Below the pieces are notes generated by a model. It had not been told where the DNA came from and did no database searches. It saw only the letters and a program-made list of their open reading frames with translations. The translations under genes were made by a program, and so were the position numbers. From the NCBI GenBank assembly GCA_946480605.1, contig CAMLKW010000043.1, positions 1 to 23,702 on the forward strand: a stretch of DNA of 23,702 nt, in the 5' to 3' direction. Shown piece by piece: positions 1 through 8,131 of the stretch (positions within the stretch are counted from its first letter, which is position 1; every line of letters begins with the position of its first letter). The DNA comes from an uncultured Roseateles sp. Lineage in GTDB: Bacteria; Pseudomonadota; Gammaproteobacteria; Burkholderiales; Burkholderiaceae.

Positions 1-862
1 CGGTCGCCACTTCATGCTCGAAGCTGTGGCCGGCCAGCGTGGCGTGGTTGACCTCGATGTTGACCTTGACCTCGTTCTCCAGGCCGTAGGTCTTCAGGAA
101 GCCGTAGACGGTGGCGCTGTCGTAGTCGTACTGGTGCTTGGTGGGCTCTTGCGGCTTGGGCTCGATGAGGATGGTGCCCTTGAAGCCGATCTTGTGCTTG
201 TGCTCGACGACGGAGGTCAGGAAGCGGCCGTACTGGGCCAGCTCGCGCTTGAGGTCGGTGTTCAGCAGCGTCTCGTAGCCTTCACGGCCGCCCCACAGCA
301 CGTAGTTGGCGCCGTTCAGGCGGTTCGTCCACTCCAGCACATGCTTCACCTGCGCGGCGGCGTAGGCGTAGACCTCCGGATCGGGGTTGGTGGCGGCACC
401 GCTCATGAAGCGGCCGTGCGAGAACAGGTTGGCCGTTCCCCACAGCAGCTGGACCTTGCCGTCCTGCATCTTCTTGGCGGCGGCTTCGAGCAGGCCGTCC
501 AGGATGCGGTTGGACTCGGCCAGGTTGGCGCCTTCGGGGGCCACGTCGCGGTCATGGAAGCACCAGTAGGGCAGGCCCAGCTTGCCGAAGAAGTCGAACG
601 CGGCGTCCAGCTTCATGTAGGCCGCCTTGACCGGGTCGGCCTCGTTGAACCACGAGCGCTGGAACACGGTGTTGCCGAGGCCGAAGACGTCCTCGCCCTT
701 CCAGCAGAAGTTGTGCCAGTAGCAGACGGCGGGGCGCAGGTGTTCGGCCAGCGTCTTGCCCAGCACGACGCGGTTGGCGTCGTACCAGCGGTAGGCCAGC
801 GGGTTGGTGGATTGCGGGCCTTCGTAGGTGACGACGGGGAGATCGGAATAGGCGGTGCTCAT
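1..862 (-). CDS. xylA: Xylose isomerase (partial, C-terminus beyond window)
   Basis: Isomerises D-xylose to D-xylulose in the cytoplasm, the entry to the pentose phosphate pathway. The 287 residues present carry XylA hallmarks in order: [14 protein letters not shown] (about 48-61), the [10 protein letters not shown] motif with His103 and Asp106 (matching His101 and Asp104 of the E. coli enzyme), a LWGGREGYE block, the [14 protein letters not shown] metal-ligand block and [14 protein letters not shown] near the cut. The family is about 440 residues, so roughly 150 are missing beyond the left edge; nothing suggests a pseudogene. The ATG at 862 follows an AAGGA-type ribosome site and fits the family N-terminus. 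It is the fourth gene of a minus-strand unit, 45 bases after the GPH symporter stop, so it processes the xylose released by the GH43 enzyme upstream. Identity is very secure. Confidence 0.97.
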   Translation of the reverse strand, partial: MSTAYSDLPVVTYEGPQSTNPLAYRWYDANRVVLGKTLAEHLRPAVCYWHNFCWKGEDVFGLGNTVFQRSWFNEADPVKAAYMKLDAAFDFFGKLGLPYWCFHDRDVAPEGANLAESNRILDGLLEAAAKKMQDGKVQLLWGTANLFSHGRFMSGAATNPDPEVYAYAAAQVKHVLEWTNRLNGANYVLWGGREGYETLLNTDLKRELAQYGRFLTSVVEHKHKIGFKGTILIEPKPQEPTKHQYDYDSATVYGFLKTYGLENEVKVNIEVNHATLAGHSFEHEVAT

Positions 863-907
863 GGCGGGTCCTTACTGCGGGAAAAGGGGGTTGTTGGAAG
901 AAATGGA

Positions 908-2464
908 TCAGGCGGTGGCGGGCACGGCGCCGGTGCCGCCCGCCGTGTCGTTGCCGCTGCCGGCGTGCGCCTTGCGGCGGCGCTGGTCGAGTTCGTCGGC
1001 CATGCGCAAGGTGGTTTCCTTGTCCAGCTTGTTGGCCAGCAGGCACACGGTGCAGGCGGCGAACAGCGCACCCACGACGAAGCTGGACGCGACGCGGTAG
1101 CCCTCGATGGCGCCCGGCGCCGTGGGGGCTTGCGTGTCGTAGCCGAAGAAGCCGGCCAGCAGCCACAGCAGGCTGGCCGAGCCCAGCGCCAGGCCGGCCT
1201 TCAGCGAGAAGCCGATGGTGGCGAACACCATGCCGGTGAAGCGGCGGCCGGTCTGCCATTCGGAGTAGTCGGCCGCGTCGGCGTACATGGACCACATCAC
1301 CGCCACGGTGGGCGCGTAGACGATGGCGCTCAGGATGTGCAGGCCCAGCATGGCCCAGACGGCGTCGGGCGGCAGCAGGTACATCGCGCAGGCGGTCAGC
1401 GTGCACAGGCCGAAGCACCAGATGCCGATGGCGCGCCGGCCATAGCGGGCCGACAGGCCCATGGACAGCATGATGACGACGATGGTGGTCGCCGTGCCAG
1501 CCATGTTGATGATGCTGTTGAACACGTCGGCCACGTTGGAGCTGGCCAGCTGGTCGCGCGTGCCGTGCACGATGTAGCCCAGGCTGTCGGCCAGGCTGCC
1601 GGTGCTGGCGGCGTCGGGCGTCGTCAGGCCTAAAGCGGCGACGAAGTCGAACATGGCGGCCTTGTCGGCGTAGTGGTGGTAGTAGTTGTAGTGCGCGCCG
1701 CCGCGCAGCGCCAGCATGCCGAACTGGAACAGCGTGTACAGCACCAGCGCGATCCAGGGGCCGTTCTTCAGCAGGTCGGAGAAGTCCTGCCTGGGCGACG
1801 ACTTGGTCTCGACGATGGGCTTGATGCGCTCCTTGGTCGTGAAGAAGGTGACGAGGAACAGCACCAGGCAGGCGACGGCCCAGATGGACATCGTCATCTG
1901 CCAGCCGTGGGCGCGGTCGGCGCCTTGGGCGAACTTGGCCACCAGCGGCAGCGTCAGGCCACCCACCGCAAACTGCGCGACGTTGACGGACACGAAGCGG
2001 TAGGAGTTCAGCTTGGTGCGCTCGTTCAGGTCGCCGGTCATCACGCCGCTCATGGCCGAGTAGGGCATGTTGTTCATGCTGTACAGCGTCATCAACAGCG
2101 TGTTGGTGATGCCCGCATACGCGATGACCATGCCGGTGCTCCAGCCCCAGGCCGGGTCCGGCGCCGTGTAGGCCAGCACCATGACGACGGCCCAGGGCAC
2201 GGACGTCCACAGCACCCAGGGGCGGAACTTGCCCCAGCGCGTGTTGGTGCGGTCGGCCAGCACGCCCATGACGGGGTCGAAGATCGCGTCCCACAGCCGC
2301 GGCCACAGCAGGATGGCCGCGGCCGTGTTGGCGCTGAGGCCGAACACGTCCGTGTAGAAGTTCAGCTGGAACAGGATCATCGACATGAAGACCAGATTGG
2401 CCGCGGCGTCGCCGCAGCTGTATCCGGCCTTCTCGATGAAGGACAGGGGCTGGTGGGTGGTCAT
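908..2464 (-). CDS. GPH-family sugar:cation symporter (probable xylo-oligosaccharide/xyloside importer)
   Basis: A 518-residue inner-membrane carrier of the glycoside-pentoside-hexuronide:cation symporter family (MelB, XylP, XynP relatives). Visible features: hydrophobic N-terminal helices, the family motif WDAIFDPVMGVLADRTNTRWGKFRPW at about 58-83 shown here by its key acidic residues Asp59 and Asp63 (equivalent to the MelB cation-site aspartates), about 12 membrane segments and a charged C-terminal tail. It is somewhat longer than the usual 450-480 residues because of a central loop around 250-290. It sits between the GH43 beta-xylosidase (44 bases upstream) and xylA (45 bases downstream). 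Since the GH43 enzyme has no signal peptide, this carrier is the natural importer of its substrate; that substrate assignment is inference from context. Other pentosides are possible. Confidence 0.88.
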   Translation of the reverse strand: MTTHQPLSFIEKAGYSCGDAAANLVFMSMILFQLNFYTDVFGLSANTAAAILLWPRLWDAIFDPVMGVLADRTNTRWGKFRPWVLWTSVPWAVVMVLAYTAPDPAWGWSTGMVIAYAGITNTLLMTLYSMNNMPYSAMSGVMTGDLNERTKLNSYRFVSVNVAQFAVGGLTLPLVAKFAQGADRAHGWQMTMSIWAVACLVLFLVTFFTTKERIKPIVETKSSPRQDFSDLLKNGPWIALVLYTLFQFGMLALRGGAHYNYYHHYADKAAMFDFVAALGLTTPDAASTGSLADSLGYIVHGTRDQLASSNVADVFNSIINMAGTATTIVVIMLSMGLSARYGRRAIGIWCFGLCTLTACAMYLLPPDAVWAMLGLHILSAIVYAPTVAVMWSMYADAADYSEWQTGRRFTGMVFATIGFSLKAGLALGSASLLWLLAGFFGYDTQAPTAPGAIEGYRVASSFVVGALFAACTVCLLANKLDKETTLRMADELDQRRRKAHAGSGNDTAGGTGAVPATA

Positions 2465-2508
2465 GCTTGTCTCGTGTCGTTGTTGTTGTGGCCGGCGGTC
2501 AGTGCCGC

Positions 2509-4158
2509 TCAGTCCTTGACCTGATAGCTGAGGTAGTCGAAGTCGGCATGCTTGCGCGTGCCGGCCAGGTCCTGGCAGGCGATGCCGACGAAGTTGCCGG
2601 TGAAGCCGAAGCTGCTGGCAAAGCCGTTGACGAAGCGGGTCGCGAACTCATCGCTGAGCATCGCAGTGTCCAGCGCCGGGCCCACCGCCTGCCAGGGTTG
2701 GTCGCCCTGGCGGAAGTAGAAACGGTAGTGGTCGTGGCTGAACTCCAGCGCCAGGTCTACCGGGCCGGCCGCCAGCGCGATGGGTTCGCTGACCGCTGCG
2801 ATCGCCGCATCGCGGTTCACATGCAGGCAGACGACGCGCTCGTTGCTGTCCAGGTCGCGCGTCACGTGCAGGTAGGCGTGGTTGCGCGTGTTGTAGTACG
2901 CGACCAGGCCGGCCATCTGGTGGAAGTTGTCCGGCTCGAAGTCCACGCGCGTCTCGACGCGGGCATTGAAGTGCTGCTGGCGGCGCGCGACCAGGCTCTG
3001 GTCGAACAGGCTCATCAGCGACTCGCGGCCGGTCAGGCGCAGGTGGCCGGGGCGGGCGGTCAGCGACGCCCAGCTCTCGTCGAAGGGCTTGCGCAGCGAG
3101 TTCAGGTGGCCGCTGAAGACGGGGCTGTCGAAGTCGTCGCGCGCCGGCTCGGCGGGGAACGGATGCGGCGGCAGGTCGGGTGGCGCGATCTTCAGGCTGG
3201 GCTGCTGGCCGCCGACGACCTCGGGCCAGTCGTCGTCGCGCCAGCGGATGCGCTGGATGGCGGTCTCGCGGCCCAGCGGGCAGTGCAGGCCTTCGTAGCC
3301 GCCGGCGGGGTTCTGCTTGGCGGCGTTGGGGCCGCTCCACTCCAGCGGCCGGCCGCACAGGTGGGCCATGAACCACTCGCCGTTGGCGGTCTCGACCCAG
3401 CTGGCGTGGCCGCTGCGCTGCAGGCCGTCGGTGGGTTTCTGCCAGGCGGTCAGCAGCGGGTTGCCGGGCAGCGTCTCGTAGGGGCCGTCGATCTGGCGCG
3501 AGCGGGCCAGCGTCACGGCATGCTCGTAGTAGGTGCCGCCCTCGGCGGTGAGCAGGTAGTACCAGCCTTTGCGGCGGTACAGGTGCGGGCCTTCGACGAC
3601 GCCCAGCGGCGTGCCGGCGTAGATGTTCTTGACGGGCCCCACCAGCTTCTTGGCCTCATGGTCGTACTCCTGCAGCAGGATGCCGTTGAAGTGGTTCTTG
3701 CCGGGCTTGTGCGTCCACTGCTGGTTCAGCAGCCAGTGGCGGCCATCTTCGTCGTGAAACAGGCTGGGGTCGAAGCCCGAGCTGTTCAGGTAGATGGGAT
3801 CGCTCCACGGGCCGTCGATGCTGGGCGCCGTGATGAGGTAGTTGTGCGTGTCCTTGAACGCGCCGATGGTGGAGCGCACGTCGGTGTAGATCAGCCAGAA
3901 CTGGCCGCCCGAGTAGCTCAGGCAGGGCGCCCAGACACCGGCGGAGTCGGGGTGGCCGGTCAGGTCCAGCTGGCTGGTGCGCGTGCACGCATAGCTGTGG
4001 TGGCGCCAGTTGACGAGATCCTTGGAGTGGTGGATGCGCACGCCCGGCCACCATTCGAAGGTGGACGTGGCGATGTAGTAGTCATCGCCGTCCGCACCGG
4101 GGACGCGGCAGATGGAGGGATCGGCATGGAAGCCCGGCAGGATGGGATTGGTGATCAT
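2509..4158 (-). CDS. xynB: Glycoside hydrolase family 43 beta-xylosidase (subfamily 11-like)
   Basis: Releases xylose from non-reducing ends of xylo-oligosaccharides; some members also act on arabinosides. The 549-residue protein begins MITNPILPGFHADPS, the standard start of the two-domain beta-xylosidases (five-blade propeller to about 310, then a C-terminal beta-sandwich from about 330). The GH43 catalytic triad is present: general base Asp13 (FHADPS), pKa-modulating Asp130 (SGFDPSLFHD) and general acid Glu189 (GVVEGPHLYRR), close to the D14/D127/E186 spacing of the Selenomonas enzyme. No signal peptide is visible, so it should be cytoplasmic. The frame stays open far upstream of this ATG over the neighbouring transporter gene, but that part is a shadow; the ATG at 4158 is two bases after the transporter stop, which implies translational coupling. 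No clear Shine-Dalgarno sequence precedes it. Confidence 0.95.
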   Translation of the reverse strand: MITNPILPGFHADPSICRVPGADGDDYYIATSTFEWWPGVRIHHSKDLVNWRHHSYACTRTSQLDLTGHPDSAGVWAPCLSYSGGQFWLIYTDVRSTIGAFKDTHNYLITAPSIDGPWSDPIYLNSSGFDPSLFHDEDGRHWLLNQQWTHKPGKNHFNGILLQEYDHEAKKLVGPVKNIYAGTPLGVVEGPHLYRRKGWYYLLTAEGGTYYEHAVTLARSRQIDGPYETLPGNPLLTAWQKPTDGLQRSGHASWVETANGEWFMAHLCGRPLEWSGPNAAKQNPAGGYEGLHCPLGRETAIQRIRWRDDDWPEVVGGQQPSLKIAPPDLPPHPFPAEPARDDFDSPVFSGHLNSLRKPFDESWASLTARPGHLRLTGRESLMSLFDQSLVARRQQHFNARVETRVDFEPDNFHQMAGLVAYYNTRNHAYLHVTRDLDSNERVVCLHVNRDAAIAAVSEPIALAAGPVDLALEFSHDHYRFYFRQGDQPWQAVGPALDTAMLSDEFATRFVNGFASSFGFTGNFVGIACQDLAGTRKHADFDYLSYQVKD

Positions 4159-4160
4159 CG

Positions 4161-5690
4161 TCAGGAGGTCGCAGGAAGAAGGGAAGCCGGGCCGCGGTGC
4201 GAACGGCCGGCGTAGGTGAGCAGGGCGCCGATGAGGCCGAGGCCGATGGCGGCCGTCAGCGCCTGGGCGGCGCCGGAGAACTTGGCGGCGGCCACGCAGG
4301 CCTGCCAGTTCGCGGCGATGAGCGCGGTCAGCGCCAGGCCCAGCAGCGCCAGCACACCGCCGGCCGTCAGCAGGCCGCGGTGGCGGTGCGTCAGGTCCAG
4401 CGCGGCGTCCAGGTTCACGCGCTCGAAGCGACCGCGGAACCAGAACCAGAAGATGGCCAGGCTGCTCAGGTGCATGGCGCCGGCGTAGACGAAGGCCCAT
4501 TGCTGGGTGCCGGTCCATTGCACGGTCAGCGCGGTCAGCAGCGTGATGAACATGCCGCCGATGCCGCCGGCCGTCGCGCCCAGGCCGATGACGGCGCCGG
4601 ACACCTGGGTCGGGAACAGGTCGGTGGCCGAGGTCATCAGGTTGGCCGACCAGGCCTGGTGGCAGGCCGTGGCCAGCGTGATGAGCGCCACGCAGACGGC
4701 GAAGCTGTCGGTCCAGTAGGCCAGGATGCTGCCTGGCATGCAGGCGGCGAAGATGCCCATGGTCACCATGCGCGCCTTGCCCACGGGCCAGCCGCGCTTC
4801 GTCAGGTGGCCGGACAGCCAGCCGCCGAAGATGGAGCCCACGCTGGAGCCCAGGTAGATCAGGGCCACGAGGCCGGCGCTCTTCAGCGGGTTCTGGCCGC
4901 GCTCGCGCTCCAGGTAGGACGGCAGCCAGAACAGGAAGAACCACCACACCGGGTCGGTCAGCATCTTGCCGAGCAGGAAGGGCCAGATCTGGCGGTAGCG
5001 CAGCAGCGCGGTCCAGGGCAGGCGCAGCGTCTGCGTGGCGGGCGGCTGGCCGGCGCGAATGTGGGCCAGTTCGGAGGCCGACAGCCGCGGATGCTGCTCG
5101 GGCGCGTGGAAGCCGCGCTGCCAGAACACCAGCCACAGCAGGCCGGCTGCGCCGATGGCGATGAAGGCGGACTGCCAGCCGAAGCTCAGCGCCAGCCAGA
5201 CGGTGACTGGCGACGCGATGATGCCGAGCGCCGTGCCGCTGTTGAACAGGCCGGTGGCCAGCGCGCGTTCCTGCTGCGGGAACCACATCGCCACCGCCTT
5301 GATCGCGGCCGGGAAATGCGCCGCCTCGGCCATGCCCAGCAGGAAGCGCACGATCACCAGCCCCAGCACCGTCGCGACCAGCCCGTGCGCGGCGGAGGCC
5401 AGCGACCACAGGATCAGCGCCACGGCCAGGCTGCGCTTGACGCCGAAGCGGTCGATGGCCGTGCCGATCAGCGGAGGGAAGGCGGCGTAGGCGGCGGTGA
5501 AGGCGAACGTGATCCAGCCGTAGTCGGCATCGGTCAGCGCCAGGCCGCCGGCCTCGAAGGGCTGCTGCAGGCTGGTCTTCAGCACCGACAGCGCATTGCG
5601 GTCGATGTAGTTGATCGTCGTCGCGACGAACAGCAGCGCGCAGATCCACCAGCGCTGGCGGCCCACGGCCGCGGTGCTTGCCGACGACAT
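4161..5690 (-). CDS. MFS transporter, ACS/ExuT-like (probable hexuronate or aldouronate importer)
   Basis: A 509-residue inner-membrane carrier of the anion:cation symporter branch of the major facilitator superfamily, which includes ExuT and GudP. Typical signatures are NYIDRNALS in helix 1 (27-35), the loop motif IDRFGVKRS (79-87), and the GMAEAAHFPAA/WFPQQERALATGLFNSG block (119-152). Twelve helices end near residue 420. An unusual tail of about 80 residues follows with two more hydrophobic stretches (about 438-460 and 475-495), suggesting 14 membrane segments. It is the first gene of the minus-strand unit, divergent from aguA, with a xyl-box-like operator at 5716-5729 ahead of it. Because the GH67 enzyme next door is exported and releases glucuronate in the periplasm, import of (4-O-methyl)glucuronate is the most economical role; aldarates or aldonates are alternatives. 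Confidence 0.87.
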   Translation of the reverse strand: MSSASTAAVGRQRWWICALLFVATTINYIDRNALSVLKTSLQQPFEAGGLALTDADYGWITFAFTAAYAAFPPLIGTAIDRFGVKRSLAVALILWSLASAAHGLVATVLGLVIVRFLLGMAEAAHFPAAIKAVAMWFPQQERALATGLFNSGTALGIIASPVTVWLALSFGWQSAFIAIGAAGLLWLVFWQRGFHAPEQHPRLSASELAHIRAGQPPATQTLRLPWTALLRYRQIWPFLLGKMLTDPVWWFFLFWLPSYLERERGQNPLKSAGLVALIYLGSSVGSIFGGWLSGHLTKRGWPVGKARMVTMGIFAACMPGSILAYWTDSFAVCVALITLATACHQAWSANLMTSATDLFPTQVSGAVIGLGATAGGIGGMFITLLTALTVQWTGTQQWAFVYAGAMHLSSLAIFWFWFRGRFERVNLDAALDLTHRHRGLLTAGGVLALLGLALTALIAANWQACVAAAKFSGAAQALTAAIGLGLIGALLTYAGRSHRGPASLLPATS

Positions 5691-5715
5691 CAGGCGGCCC
5701 GTCCGAACGAAGCGT

Positions 5716-5729
5716 TGGTAGCGCTAGCG
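5716..5729 (+). promoter_or_regulatory. xyl-box-like LacI operator, transporter-proximal site
   Basis: Reads TGGTAGCGCTAGCG, matching 12 of 14 positions of the xyl-box TGGTAGCGCTAACA described for the LacI-family XylR of Xanthomonas and Caulobacter. It has the central TAGCGCTA palindrome with CpG at the centre, as LacI-family sites do. It lies about 26 bases ahead of the ExuT-like gene start (5690), so a bound repressor would block that unit. Its centre is about 142 bp from the second site in the same intergenic region, a spacing that could allow looping. Confidence 0.65.
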
Positions 5730-5857
5730 ATGATGGTCCGGGTAAACCCCTGTCGCGCAGGCGACGTGTCAGGTGTTCCGGACGCGTTGTGGTTCAAGAC
5801 TTGTCTCCGTTGGGGATGGTCGCCGGCCGACCGTCGAATGACAGTTGCCGGACGCAA

Positions 5858-5871
5858 ATGTAGCGCTACCA
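5858..5871 (-). promoter_or_regulatory. xyl-box-like LacI operator, aguA-proximal site
   Basis: Reads TGGTAGCGCTACAT on the minus strand (11 of 14 matches to the xyl-box) and lies inside a wider inverted repeat, CAAATG then CATTTG at 5855-5860 and 5870-5875. It lies about 60 bases ahead of the aguA start. A weak sigma-70-like pair, TTGCCG at 5845-5850 and TACCAT at 5867-5872 (16-base spacer), would place the operator over the -10 region of the aguA promoter; the promoter assignment is tentative. Confidence 0.78.
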
Positions 5872-5930
5872 TTTGGGTTCACGCAAGCCGGGGAAATCGC
5901 GCACGCGGCCGGACACGAACAGGAGACGAG

Positions 5931-8066
5931 ATGAAGTTCACAGGCAAATGGCTGGTGGCAGCGCTGATGGCGATGGCACCCGCCCTGGCATGGGCCGAGG
6001 ACGGCTACGAGCTGTGGCTGCGCTACCGGCCGGTGCAGGGCGCGGCGCTGGCGCAGTTGCAGACGGGCGCCAGGGCCATCGTGCGTGCCGGCGCGGATTC
6101 GCCCACGCTGCAGACGGCCGTCGCCGAACTGAAGCGGGGTGTGGCCGGCATGACTGGACGTGAGCCGGCGCTGACTTCGCGCATCGCGCCCGGCGCGCTG
6201 GTGCTGGCCACGCCGGCGAGCGCGCCCGCCGGGCTCGCGATGCCGTGGGCGGAACTGGGCCCGGAAGGCTATGCGCTGCGCCGGCTCAAGCTGCAGGGCG
6301 CGGACGTCACGGTCATCGCCGCCAACACCGACATCGGCCTGCTGTACGGCAGCTACGCCTGGCTGCGTGCCGCGCAGACCGGTGTCGACCTGGCCCGTCT
6401 GGACCTGCGCTCGGTGCCCAAGGTCCAGCTGCGCATGCTCAACCACTGGGACAACCTGGACCGCCATGTCGAGCGTGGCTATGCCGGCGCGTCCATCTGG
6501 GACTGGTGGAAGCTGCCGGAGATCCTGGACACGCGCTACACCGACTACGCCCGCGCCAATGCGTCGCTGGGCATCAACGGCACGGTGCTGAACAACGTCA
6601 ACGCCAAGGCCGACTCGCTGACCGCGCCCTGGCTGGCCAAGGCCGCGGCGCTGGCCGGCGTGTTCCGGCCCTATGGCATCAAGGTCTACCTGTCGGCGCG
6701 CTTCTCGGCGCCGGTGGAGCTGGGTGGGCTGAAGAAGTCCGACCCGCTGGACCCGGCGGTGCGCGCTTGGTGGAAGGCCAAGGCGGACGAGATCTACAAG
6801 ACCATCCCGGACTTCGGCGGCTTCCTCGTGAAGGCCAACTCCGAGGGCCAGCCCGGCCCGCAGGACTACGGCCGCCACCATGCCGACGGCGCCAACATGC
6901 TGGCCGAGGCGCTGGCGCCGCATGGCGGCGTCGTGCTGTGGCGCGCCTTCGTCTACGCGCCCGAGGCCAAGGACCGCGCGGCCCAGGCCTTCGACGAGTT
7001 CAAGCCGCTGGACGGCAAGTTCGCGTCCAACGTCATCGTGCAGGTGAAGAACGGCGCCATCGACTTCCAGCCGCGCGAGCCTTTCCATCCGCTGTTTGGC
7101 GCCACGCCCAAGACGCCGCTGGCGCTGGAGCTGCAAATCACCAAGGAGTACCTGGGCTTCGCGACGCACCTGGTCTACATGGGCCCGCTGTTCGAGGAGG
7201 TGCTGAAGGCCGACACCGGCCACGGCGGCACGGTGGCGCGCGTGGTGGATGGCAGCCTGGCGAAACACCGGCTGACGGCGATGGCCGGCGTCGCCAACAC
7301 CGGCACCGACCGCAACTGGAGCGGCTCGCAGTTCGACCAGGCCAACTGGTACGCCTACGGCCGCATGGCCTGGGACCCCGACCTTGGCGCTGCCGACGTG
7401 GCCCGCGACTGGGTGGCGCAGACCTTCACGGCCCGGCCTGCGGCGCGCGACGCCATCGTGAGCCTGATGCTGGCCTCACGCGAGGCCGTCGTGGACTACA
7501 TGACGCCGCTGGGTCTGCACCACCTGATGGGCACTGGCCACCACTACGGCCCCGCGCCGTGGGTGGACAACCTGGAGCGCGCCGACTGGAACCCGACCTA
7601 CTTCCACCGCGCGGCCAAGGAAGGCATCGGCTTCGACCGCACCGCCACCGGCAGCAATGCCGTGGCGCAGTACGCGCCGGCTGTGGCCAAGCGCTGGGCC
7701 GACCCGCGCACCACGCCGCCGGAACTGCTGCTGTGGTTCCACCACCTGCCCTGGGACTACGCGATGCCGTCGGGCCGCACGCTGTGGGCCGAGTTGATTG
7801 CCCGCTACGACCGCGGCGTCGCTGCCGTGGCCGGCGTGCGCGCCCGCTGGGCCGCGCTGCAGCCCGACATCGATGCCGCCCGCCACGCCGAGGTGACGGC
7901 CTACCTCGTCCAACAGGAGCGCGAGGCGCGCTGGTGGCGCGACGCCTGCATTGCCTATTTCCAGTCGGTCTCCGGCCTGCCGCTGCCGGCCGGCGTGCGC
8001 CCGCCCGAGCGCAGCCTGGACGAGTACAAACGGGAGCGCTTTCCGTATGCCCCCGGCAAGGGCTGA
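5931..8066 (+). CDS. aguA: Exported GH67 alpha-glucuronidase
   Basis: Cleaves alpha-1,2-linked (4-O-methyl)glucuronate from the non-reducing-end xylose of aldouronic acids. The 711-residue length matches the family. The catalytic residues keep exactly the spacing of Cellvibrio japonicus GlcA67A (E292, D365, E393): Glu305 in ANSEGQPGP, Asp378 in GAIDFQPREP and Glu406 in QITKEYLG. The N-terminus is a signal peptide: basic MKFTGK, a hydrophobic core and a likely cut after AWA (residue 22), so the enzyme should be periplasmic. The ATG at 5931 follows an AGGAG ribosome site; the frame is open much further upstream but only as a shadow of the divergent transporter gene. It heads the right-hand unit and carries an operator in its promoter. 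Identity is very secure. Confidence 0.97.
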   Translation: MKFTGKWLVAALMAMAPALAWAEDGYELWLRYRPVQGAALAQLQTGARAIVRAGADSPTLQTAVAELKRGVAGMTGREPALTSRIAPGALVLATPASAPAGLAMPWAELGPEGYALRRLKLQGADVTVIAANTDIGLLYGSYAWLRAAQTGVDLARLDLRSVPKVQLRMLNHWDNLDRHVERGYAGASIWDWWKLPEILDTRYTDYARANASLGINGTVLNNVNAKADSLTAPWLAKAAALAGVFRPYGIKVYLSARFSAPVELGGLKKSDPLDPAVRAWWKAKADEIYKTIPDFGGFLVKANSEGQPGPQDYGRHHADGANMLAEALAPHGGVVLWRAFVYAPEAKDRAAQAFDEFKPLDGKFASNVIVQVKNGAIDFQPREPFHPLFGATPKTPLALELQITKEYLGFATHLVYMGPLFEEVLKADTGHGGTVARVVDGSLAKHRLTAMAGVANTGTDRNWSGSQFDQANWYAYGRMAWDPDLGAADVARDWVAQTFTARPAARDAIVSLMLASREAVVDYMTPLGLHHLMGTGHHYGPAPWVDNLERADWNPTYFHRAAKEGIGFDRTATGSNAVAQYAPAVAKRWADPRTTPPELLLWFHHLPWDYAMPSGRTLWAELIARYDRGVAAVAGVRARWAALQPDIDAARHAEVTAYLVQQEREARWWRDACIAYFQSVSGLPLPAGVRPPERSLDEYKRERFPYAPGKG

Positions 8067-8103
8067 GAGCCGATTCAAGGGATGATGGAAAATCTTGGCT
8101 CTC
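8065..8103 (+). other. Imperfect inverted repeat between aguA and the LacI gene
   Basis: GAGAGC (8065-8070) pairs with GCTCTC (8098-8103), and inside it CAAG (8076-8079) pairs with CTTG (8094-8097), leaving a five-base bulge and a 14-base loop. It begins within the aguA stop codon. There is no T-tract, so it is a poor intrinsic terminator; it could stabilise the mRNA end or damp read-through into the regulator gene. Its role is unknown. Confidence 0.35.
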
Positions 8104-8131
8104 CAAGAACAACGAACTCTCGAGGTGCAGA

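Noticed and set aside
14..1633. Long plus-strand open frame of 539 codons opposite xylA and the GPH symporter
   Set aside because: Composition is the Val/Gly/Gln/His-rich pattern produced antisense to GC-biased codons; the opposite strand encodes clear conserved enzymes.
4197..5930. An open frame running upstream of aguA with no stop for 1.7 kb, as if aguA were a giant fusion
   Set aside because: The extra part is antisense to the ExuT-like gene, is Gly/Ala/Arg/Gln-rich low-complexity text with no domain, and crosses the divergent promoter; aguA has its own signal peptide and ribosome site at 5931.
6017..6030. Partial xyl-box-like string (GCGCTACCG-type) inside aguA
   Set aside because: It encodes the conserved LRYRP residues and lacks the other half-site.
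6245..8131. Open frame upstream of the LacI-type gene overlapping aguA
   Set aside because: Out-of-frame shadow of aguA without stops because of high GC; the regulator starts at the TTG at 8132.
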